Assembly (NCBI GenBank): GCA_003854985.1
Contig: RQOG01000034.1
Span: 1-54,689, forward strand
Direction of reading: 5' to 3'
Source: Calditrichota bacterium
GTDB lineage: Bacteria; Calditrichota; Calditrichia; Calditrichales; Calditrichaceae
DNA length: 54,689 nucleotides
Shown here piece after piece: positions 25,631 through 34,836 of the stretch. The position numbers were made by a program, and so were the translations under genes. Position 1 is the first letter of the stretch. Every line of letters starts with the position of its first letter. The notes beneath the pieces were generated by a model that was given only the letters and a program-made list of their open reading frames with translations, did no database searches and was not told the origin of the DNA.

Positions 25631-27184
25631 CTATTCTTCAAAAAGGACATCGGATGTCATTTCTTTGGGAATATCAAGATTCAACAGTCTTAAGATTGTC
25701 GGTGCAATGTCAGAAAGTTTACCGCCCTTTTTTAATTTTCGTTTACCGGACTCGCTGGAAATATATATAAATTCCACAGGAAATAATGTATGACTTGTTT
25801 TTGTCATTCCGGTTTCATAGTCTATCATCTGCTCTGAATTTCCATGATCGGATGTAATCAGGATATGGGCATCAAGTTCGAGCATTCTGTTTACAACCTT
25901 GCCGACGCATTCATCAACAACTTCAATGGCTTTTTTTGCAGCTTCAAAATCGCCTGTATGGCCAACCATATCCCCATTGGCAAAATTAATGACAATTAAT
26001 GAATAAGGATTATTTTCCGTACGTCTGAGAATTTCTTCGGTAACTTTATAAGCTTCCATCGCCGGATAGCTGGCAAAGGCGGCCGGATCGATATCGCTTT
26101 TTATTTCAACCTGATCTTCGAGCGGATAAGGCGTTGTTTTCTTGCCGTTAAAAAAACTGGTTACATGACGGAACTTTTGGGTTTCGGCAATCCTTAATTG
26201 TCGAAGACCTGCATTTGAAATAACTTCCCCTAAAAGCTTATTCATACTGCCGCCGGCCGTCATAGAACCTAAAAGATAATCTTCGAATTCATCATAGTAT
26301 TGTGTAAAACCAAGGTAAAATACTTTTGGCCTTACGTCACGCTTTCCCGCATAATTATCCTCGACAAAAGCCATGGACAACTGGATAGCCCTGTCCTGCC
26401 TGTAATTGGTATGAAAAACACAATCACCGTCTTTTATCCCGCTATAATTTCCTATTGTATACGGAAGTATGTATTCATCAAACATGTCGACATTATCCGG
26501 CGTTTTATCATTCGCGTAAGATTCTTTGACCGCTTTTTCAGCTGATTCGGCTTTTCTGCCTTCCGCTTTTACAATACAATTATAAGCTATATCCGTTAAA
26601 GCCCAATTCCGGGAACGGTCCATCGAATAGTATCTTCCCATGATCGTTCCTATAGAGCAATTCCCGGTTTCCTTCATTTTTATATTAAGCTTGGCGATGT
26701 ATTCAAGGGTACTTCTTGGTGGAGTATCTCTGCCATCCAGGAAAGGATGAACGATTATTTTTCCTTCGGGATATTCTTTTCTGGCCTGGGCCATTAATTT
26801 AAAAAGATGATCCTGATGAGCATGAACGCCTTCATCCTGAAGTAATCCCAAAAAGTGAAGCGTGGATTTATTTGATTTCCAGTGTTTAACCAAAGCCTGC
26901 CATTTTTCAGCGGATAGTATGGAGCCATTTTTAAATCCTTCGTCTATACGCTTCAGCTCCTGAATTACCACTCTTCCCGCGCCCATATTCAAATGACCAA
27001 CTTCACTGGAACCCTGAAATCCTTCCGGCAATCCGACGGCTTCGCCTGAAGTTTTGATTAATGTCCAGGGATATTTTGCCTTATATGAATCTATATTAGG
27101 GGTATCAGCCGCCATAACCGCATTACCACGCGGATTCTCATTATAACCCCACCCATCTCTTATAATTAAACAAACCGGTTTCAT
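25631..27184 (-). CDS. gpmI: 2,3-bisphosphoglycerate-independent phosphoglycerate mutase
   Basis: A 517-aa dimanganese enzyme of the alkaline phosphatase superfamily that interconverts 3- and 2-phosphoglycerate in glycolysis and gluconeogenesis. Visible signatures: RDGWGYNENP at the N-terminus with metal ligands, the phosphoserine loop GSSEVGHLNMGAGR, FLDGRDTPP and GRYYSMDR in the transferase domain, GDMVGHTGDFEAA, and SDHGNSEQM near the C-terminus. Length is normal. ATG 27184 is chosen because AAAGGA lies about 5 nt upstream and the protein then starts MKPVCLIIRDGWG; an in-frame start nine codons earlier has no support. It follows the CoaC-like gene on the same strand after 88 bp and ends before a terminator. 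Confidence 0.96.
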   Translation of the reverse strand: MKPVCLIIRDGWGYNENPRGNAVMAADTPNIDSYKAKYPWTLIKTSGEAVGLPEGFQGSSEVGHLNMGAGRVVIQELKRIDEGFKNGSILSAEKWQALVKHWKSNKSTLHFLGLLQDEGVHAHQDHLFKLMAQARKEYPEGKIIVHPFLDGRDTPPRSTLEYIAKLNIKMKETGNCSIGTIMGRYYSMDRSRNWALTDIAYNCIVKAEGRKAESAEKAVKESYANDKTPDNVDMFDEYILPYTIGNYSGIKDGDCVFHTNYRQDRAIQLSMAFVEDNYAGKRDVRPKVFYLGFTQYYDEFEDYLLGSMTAGGSMNKLLGEVISNAGLRQLRIAETQKFRHVTSFFNGKKTTPYPLEDQVEIKSDIDPAAFASYPAMEAYKVTEEILRRTENNPYSLIVINFANGDMVGHTGDFEAAKKAIEVVDECVGKVVNRMLELDAHILITSDHGNSEQMIDYETGMTKTSHTLFPVEFIYISSESGKRKLKKGGKLSDIAPTILRLLNLDIPKEMTSDVLFEE

Positions 27185-27272
27185 TTTATCCTTTCTATAT
27201 ATTTTATACAATTAAATAACAACGAAATTTTTAAATAAAGTATTCTATAACTATCCTGTTAACAGAAAGATT

Positions 27273-27809
27273 CTATCGTATAAATTTATTTATTGCCTTT
27301 ATTATGGCCGCATCTTCTGCCAGCCCGCCTATGCCCGTATCGCCGTCGGCTAATTTTTTTGTTACAGGTGAAATTACATGCACCCGATACCAGGATGAAA
27401 TTTGTTTAAGCTGAACCGTCGTAATAGGATTCTCCCACATGGCCGTGTTCATAGCCGGAGCCAGCAGTAACGGTTTTTTATTTAATGCCCGTATGGTAGA
27501 TGTCAACAAATTATCACAGATGCCATTGGCAATTTTAGCCAGCGTATTGGCGGACAGAGGAACAACTGCCATGATATCGCACCATTTGGCCAATTCGATG
27601 TGATATACCCGCTCTGTATTCTGCCATTCATCCGAATCCGTATAACAGTGATTTTTGCTCATCACCGCCAGCGCCTGCGGCGCCACAAACGCTTTGGCTG
27701 CTTCAGTTACTATACAAATAATTTCATGATTTTCTTTTCTTAAAGTCGAAACAAGATTGGGCATTCGGTAAGCGGCAATAGAAGAAGTTATACCAAATAA
27801 TATTTTCAT
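27273..27809 (-). CDS. CoaC-like flavoprotein (HFCD family), catalytic cysteine absent
   Basis: A 178-aa stand-alone flavoprotein of the homo-oligomeric FMN-containing Cys decarboxylase family. The N-terminal FMN-binding segment GITSSIAAYR, the active-site histidine in YHIELAKWCD, the SANTLAKIANG stretch and the PAMNTAMWENP motif (PxMNxxMW) identify the CoaC/EpiD branch and not UbiX. Canonical phosphopantothenoylcysteine decarboxylases carry a cysteine in an ACGDxG loop near the C-terminus; here the loop reads LADGDTGIGG with D155 in that place. No CoaB domain is attached or adjacent. It could be a functional PPCDC variant or a decarboxylase for another cysteine substrate. ATG 27809 is preferred: AAGGA precedes it by about 8 nt. 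Upstream of and same strand as gpmI. Confidence 0.82.
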   Translation of the reverse strand: MKILFGITSSIAAYRMPNLVSTLRKENHEIICIVTEAAKAFVAPQALAVMSKNHCYTDSDEWQNTERVYHIELAKWCDIMAVVPLSANTLAKIANGICDNLLTSTIRALNKKPLLLAPAMNTAMWENPITTVQLKQISSWYRVHVISPVTKKLADGDTGIGGLAEDAAIIKAINKFIR

Positions 27810-28008
27810 CTTGATATCCTTGGGAAATAATCTGGCCTGAAAATATAGATTTTTGCATACCAAAGCAACTCATAACATCCGGAAGTCAACAAGAAACGAT
27901 GATAAATCTTGCGGTATTTATGATGAATAAAAGACTAAAATATGATTTGTTTGTTTTATTAAGACAGAGTAATTTATAAAAATAATATTTTTATAACAGA
28001 GATAAACA

Positions 28009-29649
28009 ATGAAAAAATTGTTTAAATGGATCGGTATCGGGATAGGCCTTCTGCTTGTTATCGGAATTGGCCTGATCATAGCAATCATGATTAGCTACGA
28101 TCGCTACGGAAATTACTCATATGGCGGAATTCTGTCTGAGAATCAGGCGAAATTTGATGTCACTTATTATGAATTAAATCTGGAAATATTTCCTGTAGAT
28201 CAGGCTATTAAAGGAAGTAATTTGATAAAACTGAGGGTCTTATCCGATGCGCTTGATAAGATCGAACTGGATTTAATTGGCAATTTTGAGGTGGAAAAGG
28301 TTTTAGACCAAGATAAGAATGATCTTGCTTTCCGGCATGAAGATGACAAATTATGGACAGTACTTAAAAGCTTACCGAAACAAAATGAGATTATCTCATT
28401 ACGGGTTTACTATCAGGGCCAACCTGTTGAAGCCATGTTACCGCCCTGGATCGGAGGATTTAGTTGGGCAAATGATAGCGCCGGAAAAGACTGGGTCAGC
28501 GTTGCCTGCCAGGGCGAAGGCGCAAAAATCTGGTTTCCGTGCAAAGATCATCCTTCCGACCGGCCGGACAGCGCGGCAATAAACATCACTATACCAGACT
28601 CATTATTCTGCGCCTCTAACGGCATCTTACAAAAAACGAGCGTTCCCGAAGCGGGGAAAAAAACATATCACTGGATAACCCGTTATCCCATAAATAATTA
28701 TAACATCAATATCAATATCGGCAATTATCATACGCTTTTGGAAAAATATGTTACCCTGCAGGGCGATACCATGCCGGCTTATTTTTATGTTCTGCCGCAA
28801 AGCCTGAAAGGCGCCCGGAAACATCTTAAAATGGCCGTTGATATGCTTTATATGTACCGAAAGTTTTACGGCGAATATCCGTTTACAAAAGAAAAGTTCG
28901 CTATTGTTGAAACACCTTATCTGGGTATGGAACATCAGACCATAAATGCTTACGGCAATAAATACAGATATACAACCGTTGATGAAAAGGAATACGACTG
29001 GCTGATGCTTCATGAAATGGGTCACGAATGGTGGGGAAACAAACTGAGTATAACGGATTTGGCCGATATGTGGCTTCATGAGGGCATTTGCACTTATGGT
29101 GAAGCTTTGTACCAACTGGACAAAAATGGCGAGCAGGCCTATCACGATTATATGCAAAAACTAAAAAAACGTATCGAGAATAAAATCCCGGTCATCCCCA
29201 AACGAGATGCGGACTCACAGGAGTCCTATCATACGGATATTTATTATAAAGGCGCCTGGCTGATGCATTCGTTGAGATATATAACCGGTGATTCGGTTTT
29301 CTTTAATATTCTTTTAACCTTTGTAAACGATTCCGCTTATACTTATTCCAATCTTACCTGCACAGAAGATTTTATTCATCTGGTTGAACAGAAAGCCGGA
29401 AAAACCTTTACGCCGTTTATCCGGTCTTTTTTAACCACAACCGATTTACCTGTTTTTAAAGTCGATTCTTTAGGCGCTGATCAGTATAATATTGCCATGC
29501 AGAATGTAGATTACAGCCTGCCTGTCCGGATCGTGATCGATGAAAAAACCATAGAACTCACTCTGGATGGAAAATCCGTACTGATTAAATCTAACAAAAA
29601 ACCGGTTTTAGATCCGGCTGACTGGATACTGGAAGCGGGAGAATTATAA
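28009..29649 (+). CDS. M1 family zinc aminopeptidase, membrane anchored
   Basis: A 546-aa gluzincin. A single hydrophobic segment at residues about 8-30 anchors it, with the catalytic part outside the cytoplasm. The zinc site is complete: H335, E336 and H339 in HEMGHEWWGN and E358 in WLHEGI, the expected spacing for M1. The substrate-binding motif usually written GxMEN reads LGMEHQT here, as in some bacterial M1 subfamilies. The N-terminal beta domain is present, while the long helical C-terminal domain of PepN-type enzymes is missing, giving the short form. It probably trims peptides in the periplasm. It is divergent from the CoaC-like gene, and a TTGTTT-18-TATAAA promoter-like pair can be read at 27951-27980. 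Confidence 0.92.
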   Translation: MKKLFKWIGIGIGLLLVIGIGLIIAIMISYDRYGNYSYGGILSENQAKFDVTYYELNLEIFPVDQAIKGSNLIKLRVLSDALDKIELDLIGNFEVEKVLDQDKNDLAFRHEDDKLWTVLKSLPKQNEIISLRVYYQGQPVEAMLPPWIGGFSWANDSAGKDWVSVACQGEGAKIWFPCKDHPSDRPDSAAINITIPDSLFCASNGILQKTSVPEAGKKTYHWITRYPINNYNININIGNYHTLLEKYVTLQGDTMPAYFYVLPQSLKGARKHLKMAVDMLYMYRKFYGEYPFTKEKFAIVETPYLGMEHQTINAYGNKYRYTTVDEKEYDWLMLHEMGHEWWGNKLSITDLADMWLHEGICTYGEALYQLDKNGEQAYHDYMQKLKKRIENKIPVIPKRDADSQESYHTDIYYKGAWLMHSLRYITGDSVFFNILLTFVNDSAYTYSNLTCTEDFIHLVEQKAGKTFTPFIRSFLTTTDLPVFKVDSLGADQYNIAMQNVDYSLPVRIVIDEKTIELTLDGKSVLIKSNKKPVLDPADWILEAGEL

Positions 29650-29722
29650 TGAAAAAAAATAGCGGATTATTTTTAATTTTAAATTAAATACTTCCGATAA
29701 TTCCGAATACAGGAGGTGAACA

Positions 29723-30196
29723 ATGAAAACAATTAGCGATTTAATCGACACAGCCATTATGCAGGAGGGTGAGGCGCAGGCTCTATACCGGCAGGGTGCA
29801 AAACTGGTAAAAGATAAAAATGCAAAACAGTTTTTCAGAAAATTAGCGGATGAAGAAATCCGCCATGAAGCGACCCTGGTTAATATTAAAGAAACCCAGC
29901 TTTATGACCTGAGCATTCCGATTAAGGATACAACTATTCTAAAAAAAGCCGGTCAGTCCCATGGTAAAAATAAGCCTCAGGAAATCGCAAAAATTAAATC
30001 TGCGGCGGATGTTTTAAAAATGGCGCTAAAAAGAGAATATACGGCGGAAATGTTTTATAAAGCCGCCGGAGATGCCATGAAGAACAAGGAATTGAAAACG
30101 CTGTTTAAAAATCTGGCTAAAGAAGAGCAGGTGCACCACCGGGAAGTGGAGAAACTATATAATTTATTAATGGGTAAGATGGGTAAAGAATTGTAA
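29723..30196 (+). CDS. Ferritin-like diiron protein, rubrerythrin-type helical domain
   Basis: A 157-aa four-helix-bundle protein. The two halves each carry a glutamate/histidine set: EGEAQALY with EEIRHEATL, and REYTAEMFY with KEEQVHHREVE, which are the diiron ligands of the rubrerythrin/erythrin family. The C-terminal rubredoxin domain with its CxxC pairs is absent. Such proteins use a diiron centre for peroxide reduction or iron handling in anaerobes and microaerophiles. A near-perfect AGGAGGTGA lies about 5 nt before the ATG, predicting strong translation. It follows the M1 peptidase by 73 bp and converges on rsgA with 12 bp between the stops. Confidence 0.85.
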   Translation: MKTISDLIDTAIMQEGEAQALYRQGAKLVKDKNAKQFFRKLADEEIRHEATLVNIKETQLYDLSIPIKDTTILKKAGQSHGKNKPQEIAKIKSAADVLKMALKREYTAEMFYKAAGDAMKNKELKTLFKNLAKEEQVHHREVEKLYNLLMGKMGKEL

Positions 30197-30208
30197 TCCG
30201 GTTCCCGG

Positions 30209-31003
30209 TTATTGCAAAGAATCCACGATGAGTTTATAAGACGCATAACGTTCTTTATAAATAGCGCCCTGTTTAACCGCTTCTTTTACAGCGCAATCTT
30301 TTTCGCTCAAATGAAGGCAGTCCCGAAATTTGCATAATTCCGCAAAAGGCAAAAATTCTTTAAAGTAAAAGCGGGCTTCATCCCGGTGTATATCGACAAA
30401 ATCAACAATTTTAACGCCCGGCAAATCAATTATTTCAGTTTTTTCATTTAAATGATACATCCTTACCCTGGTGGTCGTGTGCCGGCCTTTATTGGTATAG
30501 TCGCTGACTTCATTTACATCTAATTTCAAATCAGGATTAATGGCGTTGAGCAGACTGCTCTTGCCCACACCGGAATGACCGGCCAGTGCCGTTCTTTGAT
30601 TTTGCAGAAAGTAGGAAATGACTTCCAGGCCTTCTCCGGTTTTAGCCGAAGAAGTCACCGTTTCATATCCGATGGACCTATACATTTTTTTATATTTTTC
30701 AGCTTCTTCAGGATCATCCAGCAAATCGGTTTTATTAAAACAAATCAAAACGCGCAGCTTCTCGAGCTCGCTTAAAACTAAAAACCGGTCGATTAAGCCC
30801 GTTTTTACAGGCGGTGAAACAAAAGACGATACAATCATAATCTGGTCCAAATTACGGGCCAGTTTTCTGATTAATGGAATTTGCTTCTCAATATATTTCG
30901 GGATTTGCTCGTCATGAAGCATGTCCACTTTTTTTCTGCGGTCAGCTTTTTCCTTTAAAAAATATTTAAGTTTCTTTTGTTGTCTTTTGGTGAGTCTGGT
31001 CAT
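30209..31003 (-). CDS. rsgA: Ribosome small-subunit GTPase RsgA, short form
   Basis: A 264-aa circularly permuted GTPase. The order of motifs is G4 NKTD (90-93), G5 SSAKTGEG, G1 GHSGVGKSS (142-150), the switch GRHTTT and G3 DLPG, the hallmark of RsgA/YjeQ, which checks late 30S subunit maturation. The C-terminal zinc motif is visible as C, CLH and C in LCKFRDCLHLSEKDC. Family members usually start with an OB-fold of about 70 residues; here the N-terminus is a short lysine/arginine-rich helix (TKRQQKKLKYFLKEKADRRK) and no OB-fold sequence is recognisable. The start ATG overlaps the deoA stop by 4 nt, so it is the last gene of the deo operon. Confidence 0.9.
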   Translation of the reverse strand: MTRLTKRQQKKLKYFLKEKADRRKKVDMLHDEQIPKYIEKQIPLIRKLARNLDQIMIVSSFVSPPVKTGLIDRFLVLSELEKLRVLICFNKTDLLDDPEEAEKYKKMYRSIGYETVTSSAKTGEGLEVISYFLQNQRTALAGHSGVGKSSLLNAINPDLKLDVNEVSDYTNKGRHTTTRVRMYHLNEKTEIIDLPGVKIVDFVDIHRDEARFYFKEFLPFAELCKFRDCLHLSEKDCAVKEAVKQGAIYKERYASYKLIVDSLQ

Positions 31004-32337
31004 GATGCTGATCTTCTGACAGGGTCAATAATTTTATGAATCAAAACCGGTTCTGTAACAGCCTGGTCTGAAATGACAACCGCACCGGTTAACCGCTGGC
31101 AGACGCTTTTTAAAGCCGTTTCACGATCAGAATAAACCGTAAATAGTGTTTCACCTTTAGTTATCTTTTGACCGCATTTTGTGTGCAGAATAATGCCCGC
31201 TTTCGGATCAATCTTGTCTTCCGATTTCTGACGTCCGGCACCCAGAGCGACCGCCGCAAGCCCGGTTTCAAGCGCATTGATCTCAGCGATATAACCGTTT
31301 TTATCGGCTGTTATTTCTTCTTTATATCGTGAGGACGGGTATTTCAAAGGATTTTCCAAATACGAAATATCGCCTTCCTGGGATTTTACAATCTGCAGAA
31401 ATTTATCCCAGGCTTTACCACTATTAATCATACTCTGGGCAATCCCGTAACCTTCATCAATGGAATCCGCTTTTTTACCAAGAAAGATCATGGCCCCGCT
31501 CAATTGTAAGGTTAATTCCATCAAATCCTGCGGACCATGATTCTGCAGGCCGTCAATACATTCCCTGATCTCCAGCCAGTTACCCACGGCATTTCCCAAA
31601 GGCTGGTCCATATTGGTGATAAATGTAATTACGGATTTACCAAATTCCTTACCCACCGCCATCAGGTTTTTCGCTAAATTTTCGGCTTCGGAAACGGTGG
31701 ACATAAAAGCGCCTTTACCCGTTTTTACATCCAGCACAAGAGCGTCGATGCCTTCGGCTAATTTTTTACTCATAATACTGCCGGTAATCAACGGCACGGA
31801 TTGAATAGTGGCGGTAACATCACGAAGGGCATACATTTTTTTATCGGCGGGACAGATGGTCGGTGTCTGGCCGATTAAACAGGTTCCTGCCTCTGAAATT
31901 TTATCCTTAAATTCCTTAATCGAATAATCAATGCGGAATCCGGGGATACTCTCCAGTTTATCCAGTGTACCGCCGGTATGGCCTAATCCCCTGCCCGAAA
32001 TCATTGGCAAGGGGACGCCGGCCGCGGCTACAATGGGCGCTAAAATAGCCGATACTTTGTCGCCCACTCCGCCGGTGGAATGTTTATCAACCTTAATGCC
32101 TTCAATGTCAGACAGATCGATTATTTCACCGGAATGAAGCATACCGTTGGTCAGAATACGTGTTTCCTGAGTATCCATTCCCTTAAAATAAACAGCCATT
32201 AAAAAAGCGGCCATCTGATAATCGGGTATTGAACCGGCTGTAAAACCATTGATCATAAAATTGAGCTGTTCCCGGGAGAGTTTATAGCCGTCGCGTTTTA
32301 ATGAAATTATTTCGTAAGCGGTCATAAGCAGTGACAT
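31000..32337 (-). CDS. deoA: Pyrimidine-nucleoside / thymidine phosphorylase
   Basis: A 445-aa enzyme that splits thymidine, deoxyuridine or uridine with phosphate into the base and (deoxy)ribose-1-phosphate. The family signature SGRGLGHTGGTLDKLES is intact, together with the phosphate loop KHSTGGVGDK, VLDVKTGKGAFM and the C-terminal swivelling domain. The sequence resembles the broader-specificity Pdp type, but I cannot decide between Pdp and DeoA. The ATG overlaps the deoC stop by one base (TAATG), and its own stop overlaps the rsgA start, so translation is coupled along the operon. An internal ATG four codons later is possible. Confidence 0.93.
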   Translation of the reverse strand: MSLLMTAYEIISLKRDGYKLSREQLNFMINGFTAGSIPDYQMAAFLMAVYFKGMDTQETRILTNGMLHSGEIIDLSDIEGIKVDKHSTGGVGDKVSAILAPIVAAAGVPLPMISGRGLGHTGGTLDKLESIPGFRIDYSIKEFKDKISEAGTCLIGQTPTICPADKKMYALRDVTATIQSVPLITGSIMSKKLAEGIDALVLDVKTGKGAFMSTVSEAENLAKNLMAVGKEFGKSVITFITNMDQPLGNAVGNWLEIRECIDGLQNHGPQDLMELTLQLSGAMIFLGKKADSIDEGYGIAQSMINSGKAWDKFLQIVKSQEGDISYLENPLKYPSSRYKEEITADKNGYIAEINALETGLAAVALGAGRQKSEDKIDPKAGIILHTKCGQKITKGETLFTVYSDRETALKSVCQRLTGAVVISDQAVTEPVLIHKIIDPVRRSAS

Positions 32338-33170
32338 TAGTAATCGGATTTTGGAGCATGATTATTGGAAACGATGGTCACGCTGGCGCTGGCGCCGATT
32401 CTCGTAGCGCCGGCTTCCACCATTTTACAGGCTTCTTCGTAAGTACGCACCCCGCCGCTGGCTTTGACGCCCATCTGGGAACCGACGATTTTTCTCATTA
32501 GAGCCACATCTTTCACGGTGGCGCCGCCTTTACTGAAACCGGTAGATGTTTTAACAAAATTAGCGCCGGCTTTCTTGGCCAGTTCACAGCCTTTAACTTT
32601 TTCGTCATCGGTAAGCAGACAGGTTTCCAGTATCACTTTTACCATATTCCGTCCAGCCGCCCTGACCACTGCGCGGATATCTTTTTCTACCAGTTCGTAA
32701 TCACCGGATTTCAGAGCGCCGATATTAATCACCATATCAATTTCCTGCGCGCCCTTTTCCACGGCAGCGCGCGTTTCCGCAGCTTTGATCTCGGGGAATG
32801 TAGCGCCCAGGGGAAAGCCAATAACCGTACATACTTTGGGCCCCCGTCCACGAAGTAACTTATGGACCAACGGAACCCAATAAGGATTAATGCAGACCGA
32901 AGCGAATCCATGTTCGACGGCCTCCGCGGTTATTTTCTCTATTTCTGCTTTTACCGCATCCGGCTTCAGTAGCGTATGATCTATCCAATGCGCCAATTCA
33001 TATTTAGGCGGACAAGAAGGCCCAACCGCTCCTACCCTGCTGGCGCCGAAAGAAATAAGATCATTGGCGGCATCATAGGAAAAAGGCCGGTAACCAGCCG
33101 GTTCAATTTTCGAATCGCTGATTACCTGAAAAATGATTTGTTCAATATCTTTTGATGTTATACTGGACAT
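32337..33170 (-). CDS. deoC: Deoxyribose-phosphate aldolase
   Basis: A 277-aa class I aldolase that cleaves 2-deoxyribose-5-phosphate into acetaldehyde and glyceraldehyde-3-phosphate. Visible motifs: [10 protein letters not shown] at the start of the barrel, [21 protein letters not shown], the Schiff-base lysine in VKTSTGFS, and the assisting lysine in GVKASGGVR. Residues 1-55 extend before the barrel and are longer than in E. coli, but similar extensions are known in other bacteria. It lies 15 bp after the phosphohexomutase gene and one base overlapping deoA, completing the route from deoxynucleosides to central metabolism if the mutase supplies deoxyribose-5-phosphate. Confidence 0.95.
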   Translation of the reverse strand: MSSITSKDIEQIIFQVISDSKIEPAGYRPFSYDAANDLISFGASRVGAVGPSCPPKYELAHWIDHTLLKPDAVKAEIEKITAEAVEHGFASVCINPYWVPLVHKLLRGRGPKVCTVIGFPLGATFPEIKAAETRAAVEKGAQEIDMVINIGALKSGDYELVEKDIRAVVRAAGRNMVKVILETCLLTDDEKVKGCELAKKAGANFVKTSTGFSKGGATVKDVALMRKIVGSQMGVKASGGVRTYEEACKMVEAGATRIGASASVTIVSNNHAPKSDY

Positions 33171-33185
33171 AGTTGTTATCCGTTA

Positions 33186-34538
33186 TTATTTAAGGGAATT
33201 TATCTCATCCATAAAGCGGGAGGCAAGTTTTTCTGCTTCTTCCCGTAAAGGCGCTTCGGAAATAATTCTTACAATCGGTTCTGTATTGGATTTACGAAGA
33301 TGAACCCAGGTATCGTCAAAATCAATTTTTACCCCGTCCAGCAGATCGATCGGCTGATTCTTATATTTCTGAGCAATTTGTTCCAAAACCTTATCGGGAT
33401 TCATATTGCCGAGGTTTACTTTTTGTTTAACCATTTCATAGGCCGGCAGAGAAGCCTTTAAATCCGCCATAGTGCCACCTTCTTCCAGAAGAGCCTGAAG
33501 CGTTAAAGCCGCCGCAACCGGTGCATCACGACCTAAATGAAGCTCGGGCAAAATGACACCGCCATTGCCTTCGCCCCCTATAATTGCATCAATTTCCAGC
33601 ATTTTTTCGGCGACATTAATTTCGCCTACTTTGCTTCTTACAAATAAACAGTTATGATATCTGGCAATATCCTCGGAAGCCCGCGATGTGGACATATTAA
33701 CAACCATGCGCCCCATTTTTTTGTTAAAGATCAGTTTAACCGCTATCACAAGCGTATATTCTTCCCCTATCGGACGGCCGTTATTATCCACAATGGCCAG
33801 GCGGTCGACATCCGGATCGACGGCAAATCCCAGATCGGCGCCGGTTGCTGTTATTTTTTCCGAAAGCTGTGTCAGGTTTTCGGGCAAAGGCTCCGGCGTA
33901 TGGGCAAAAACACCATTAGGCTCCTGATTAATGGCGATGACTTCACAGCCTAATTCTTTCAGTAAATCCGGCATGATCATACCGCCGGCGCCATTTACCG
34001 TATCAATAACTACTTTAAACCGCCGTTTGCGGATTTTCTCTACATCAAGATATGAGAGCGCCAGAACTTTTTGAATATGCCTGTGATTGGCCTGATCATC
34101 CGTAACGATGCGGCCAAGTTTATCCCATGATCTTAAAGGCTGAACGCCGGCATCCGCCAGATCAAATACTTTCTGCGCATTTTCGGGACTTAAAAACCGG
34201 CCGTTACCGCCCATCAATTTAATACCGTTCCATTGGATGGGATTATGGCTGGCGGTTAAAGCAATGCCGCCATTGGCTTTATGATGCTCGATCTCAAGCT
34301 GTACGGTCGGGGTCGGAACTATTCCGATATCAATCACTTCACAACCGGCAGCAACCAGGCAGCCTTTCACAATATCAGCCATAAATGGTCCGGATACCCT
34401 GGAATCTCTTCCAAGAACTACTTTACCTCCCTGTATAAACTCCGCAAAAGCCAGACTGTATTTTTCGATTACGGCCGGGGTAAGCGTTGAACCGATTTCT
34501 CCCCTGATGCCGGATATAGAGACCATAAGTATTGACAA
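33186..34538 (-). CDS. Alpha-D-phosphohexomutase family enzyme, GlmM-like, in deo operon
   Basis: A 450-aa four-domain sugar phosphomutase. The phosphoserine is S97 in TASHNP, the metal loop is DPDVDR, the sugar loop reads GGEGNGG, as in archaeal-type and many FCB GlmM-like enzymes (bacterial GlmM usually has GEQSGH), and the C-terminal phosphate loop is RKSNTEPIVR. By homology it could be phosphoglucosamine mutase, phosphomannomutase or, as shown for a Thermotoga member of this superfamily, phosphopentomutase. Being the first gene of the deoC-deoA operon, with no deoB, favours phosphopentomutase. TTG 34538 is taken as start because GGAGG lies 4 nt upstream; ATG 34526 is 16 nt away from it. 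Confidence 0.85.
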   Translation of the reverse strand: MSILMVSISGIRGEIGSTLTPAVIEKYSLAFAEFIQGGKVVLGRDSRVSGPFMADIVKGCLVAAGCEVIDIGIVPTPTVQLEIEHHKANGGIALTASHNPIQWNGIKLMGGNGRFLSPENAQKVFDLADAGVQPLRSWDKLGRIVTDDQANHRHIQKVLALSYLDVEKIRKRRFKVVIDTVNGAGGMIMPDLLKELGCEVIAINQEPNGVFAHTPEPLPENLTQLSEKITATGADLGFAVDPDVDRLAIVDNNGRPIGEEYTLVIAVKLIFNKKMGRMVVNMSTSRASEDIARYHNCLFVRSKVGEINVAEKMLEIDAIIGGEGNGGVILPELHLGRDAPVAAALTLQALLEEGGTMADLKASLPAYEMVKQKVNLGNMNPDKVLEQIAQKYKNQPIDLLDGVKIDFDDTWVHLRKSNTEPIVRIISEAPLREEAEKLASRFMDEINSLK

Positions 34539-34543
34539 AGTTC

Positions 34544-34836
34544 CTCCGTAAAATTTTTTGCAACTAAATATTTATACCACTCAAGCGATCATTATTCTTC
34601 TCTATGGTTTAAAAACCCATATGATTACCATAGAATTTGTGATTAGCAAATTTATTAAGCATTTACACCATATTCAAAGATTTATGTTACATTTTCTGTA
34701 AAAATCATGTTTCCAAAAAAATCAGTTAAGACAAATATCCCGGATGACCCGGGAAGACCGATCAATGGAGATACATGTCTGATAATAGCATAGTATGGTT
34801 TTTCAAATCGCATCGTAGTCTCAGAGATGGAATCAA
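34544..34836. other. Intergenic region upstream of the deo operon
   Basis: This is the longest gene-free stretch, about 298 bp between the mutase and dacB, both on the minus strand. It should hold the deo-operon promoter. It contains a 7-bp inverted repeat, CTATGGT at 34602-34608 with ACCATAG at 34627-34633, and a short GC stem, TCCCGG at 34738-34743 with CCGGGA at 34749-34754, neither followed by a T-run. I could not choose a convincing promoter. A short plus-strand ORF at 34775 is listed separately. Confidence 0.5.

Noticed and set aside
25513..25633. Possible peptide (KYLKPIETLKEEMRKQNKA) in the gpmI downstream region
   Set aside because: The frame has no start codon near its beginning and stops follow quickly; the inverted repeats explain the sequence better.
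28627..29157. 176-aa ORF antisense to the M1 peptidase
   Set aside because: It covers the zinc site of the peptidase on the other strand and shows no domain.
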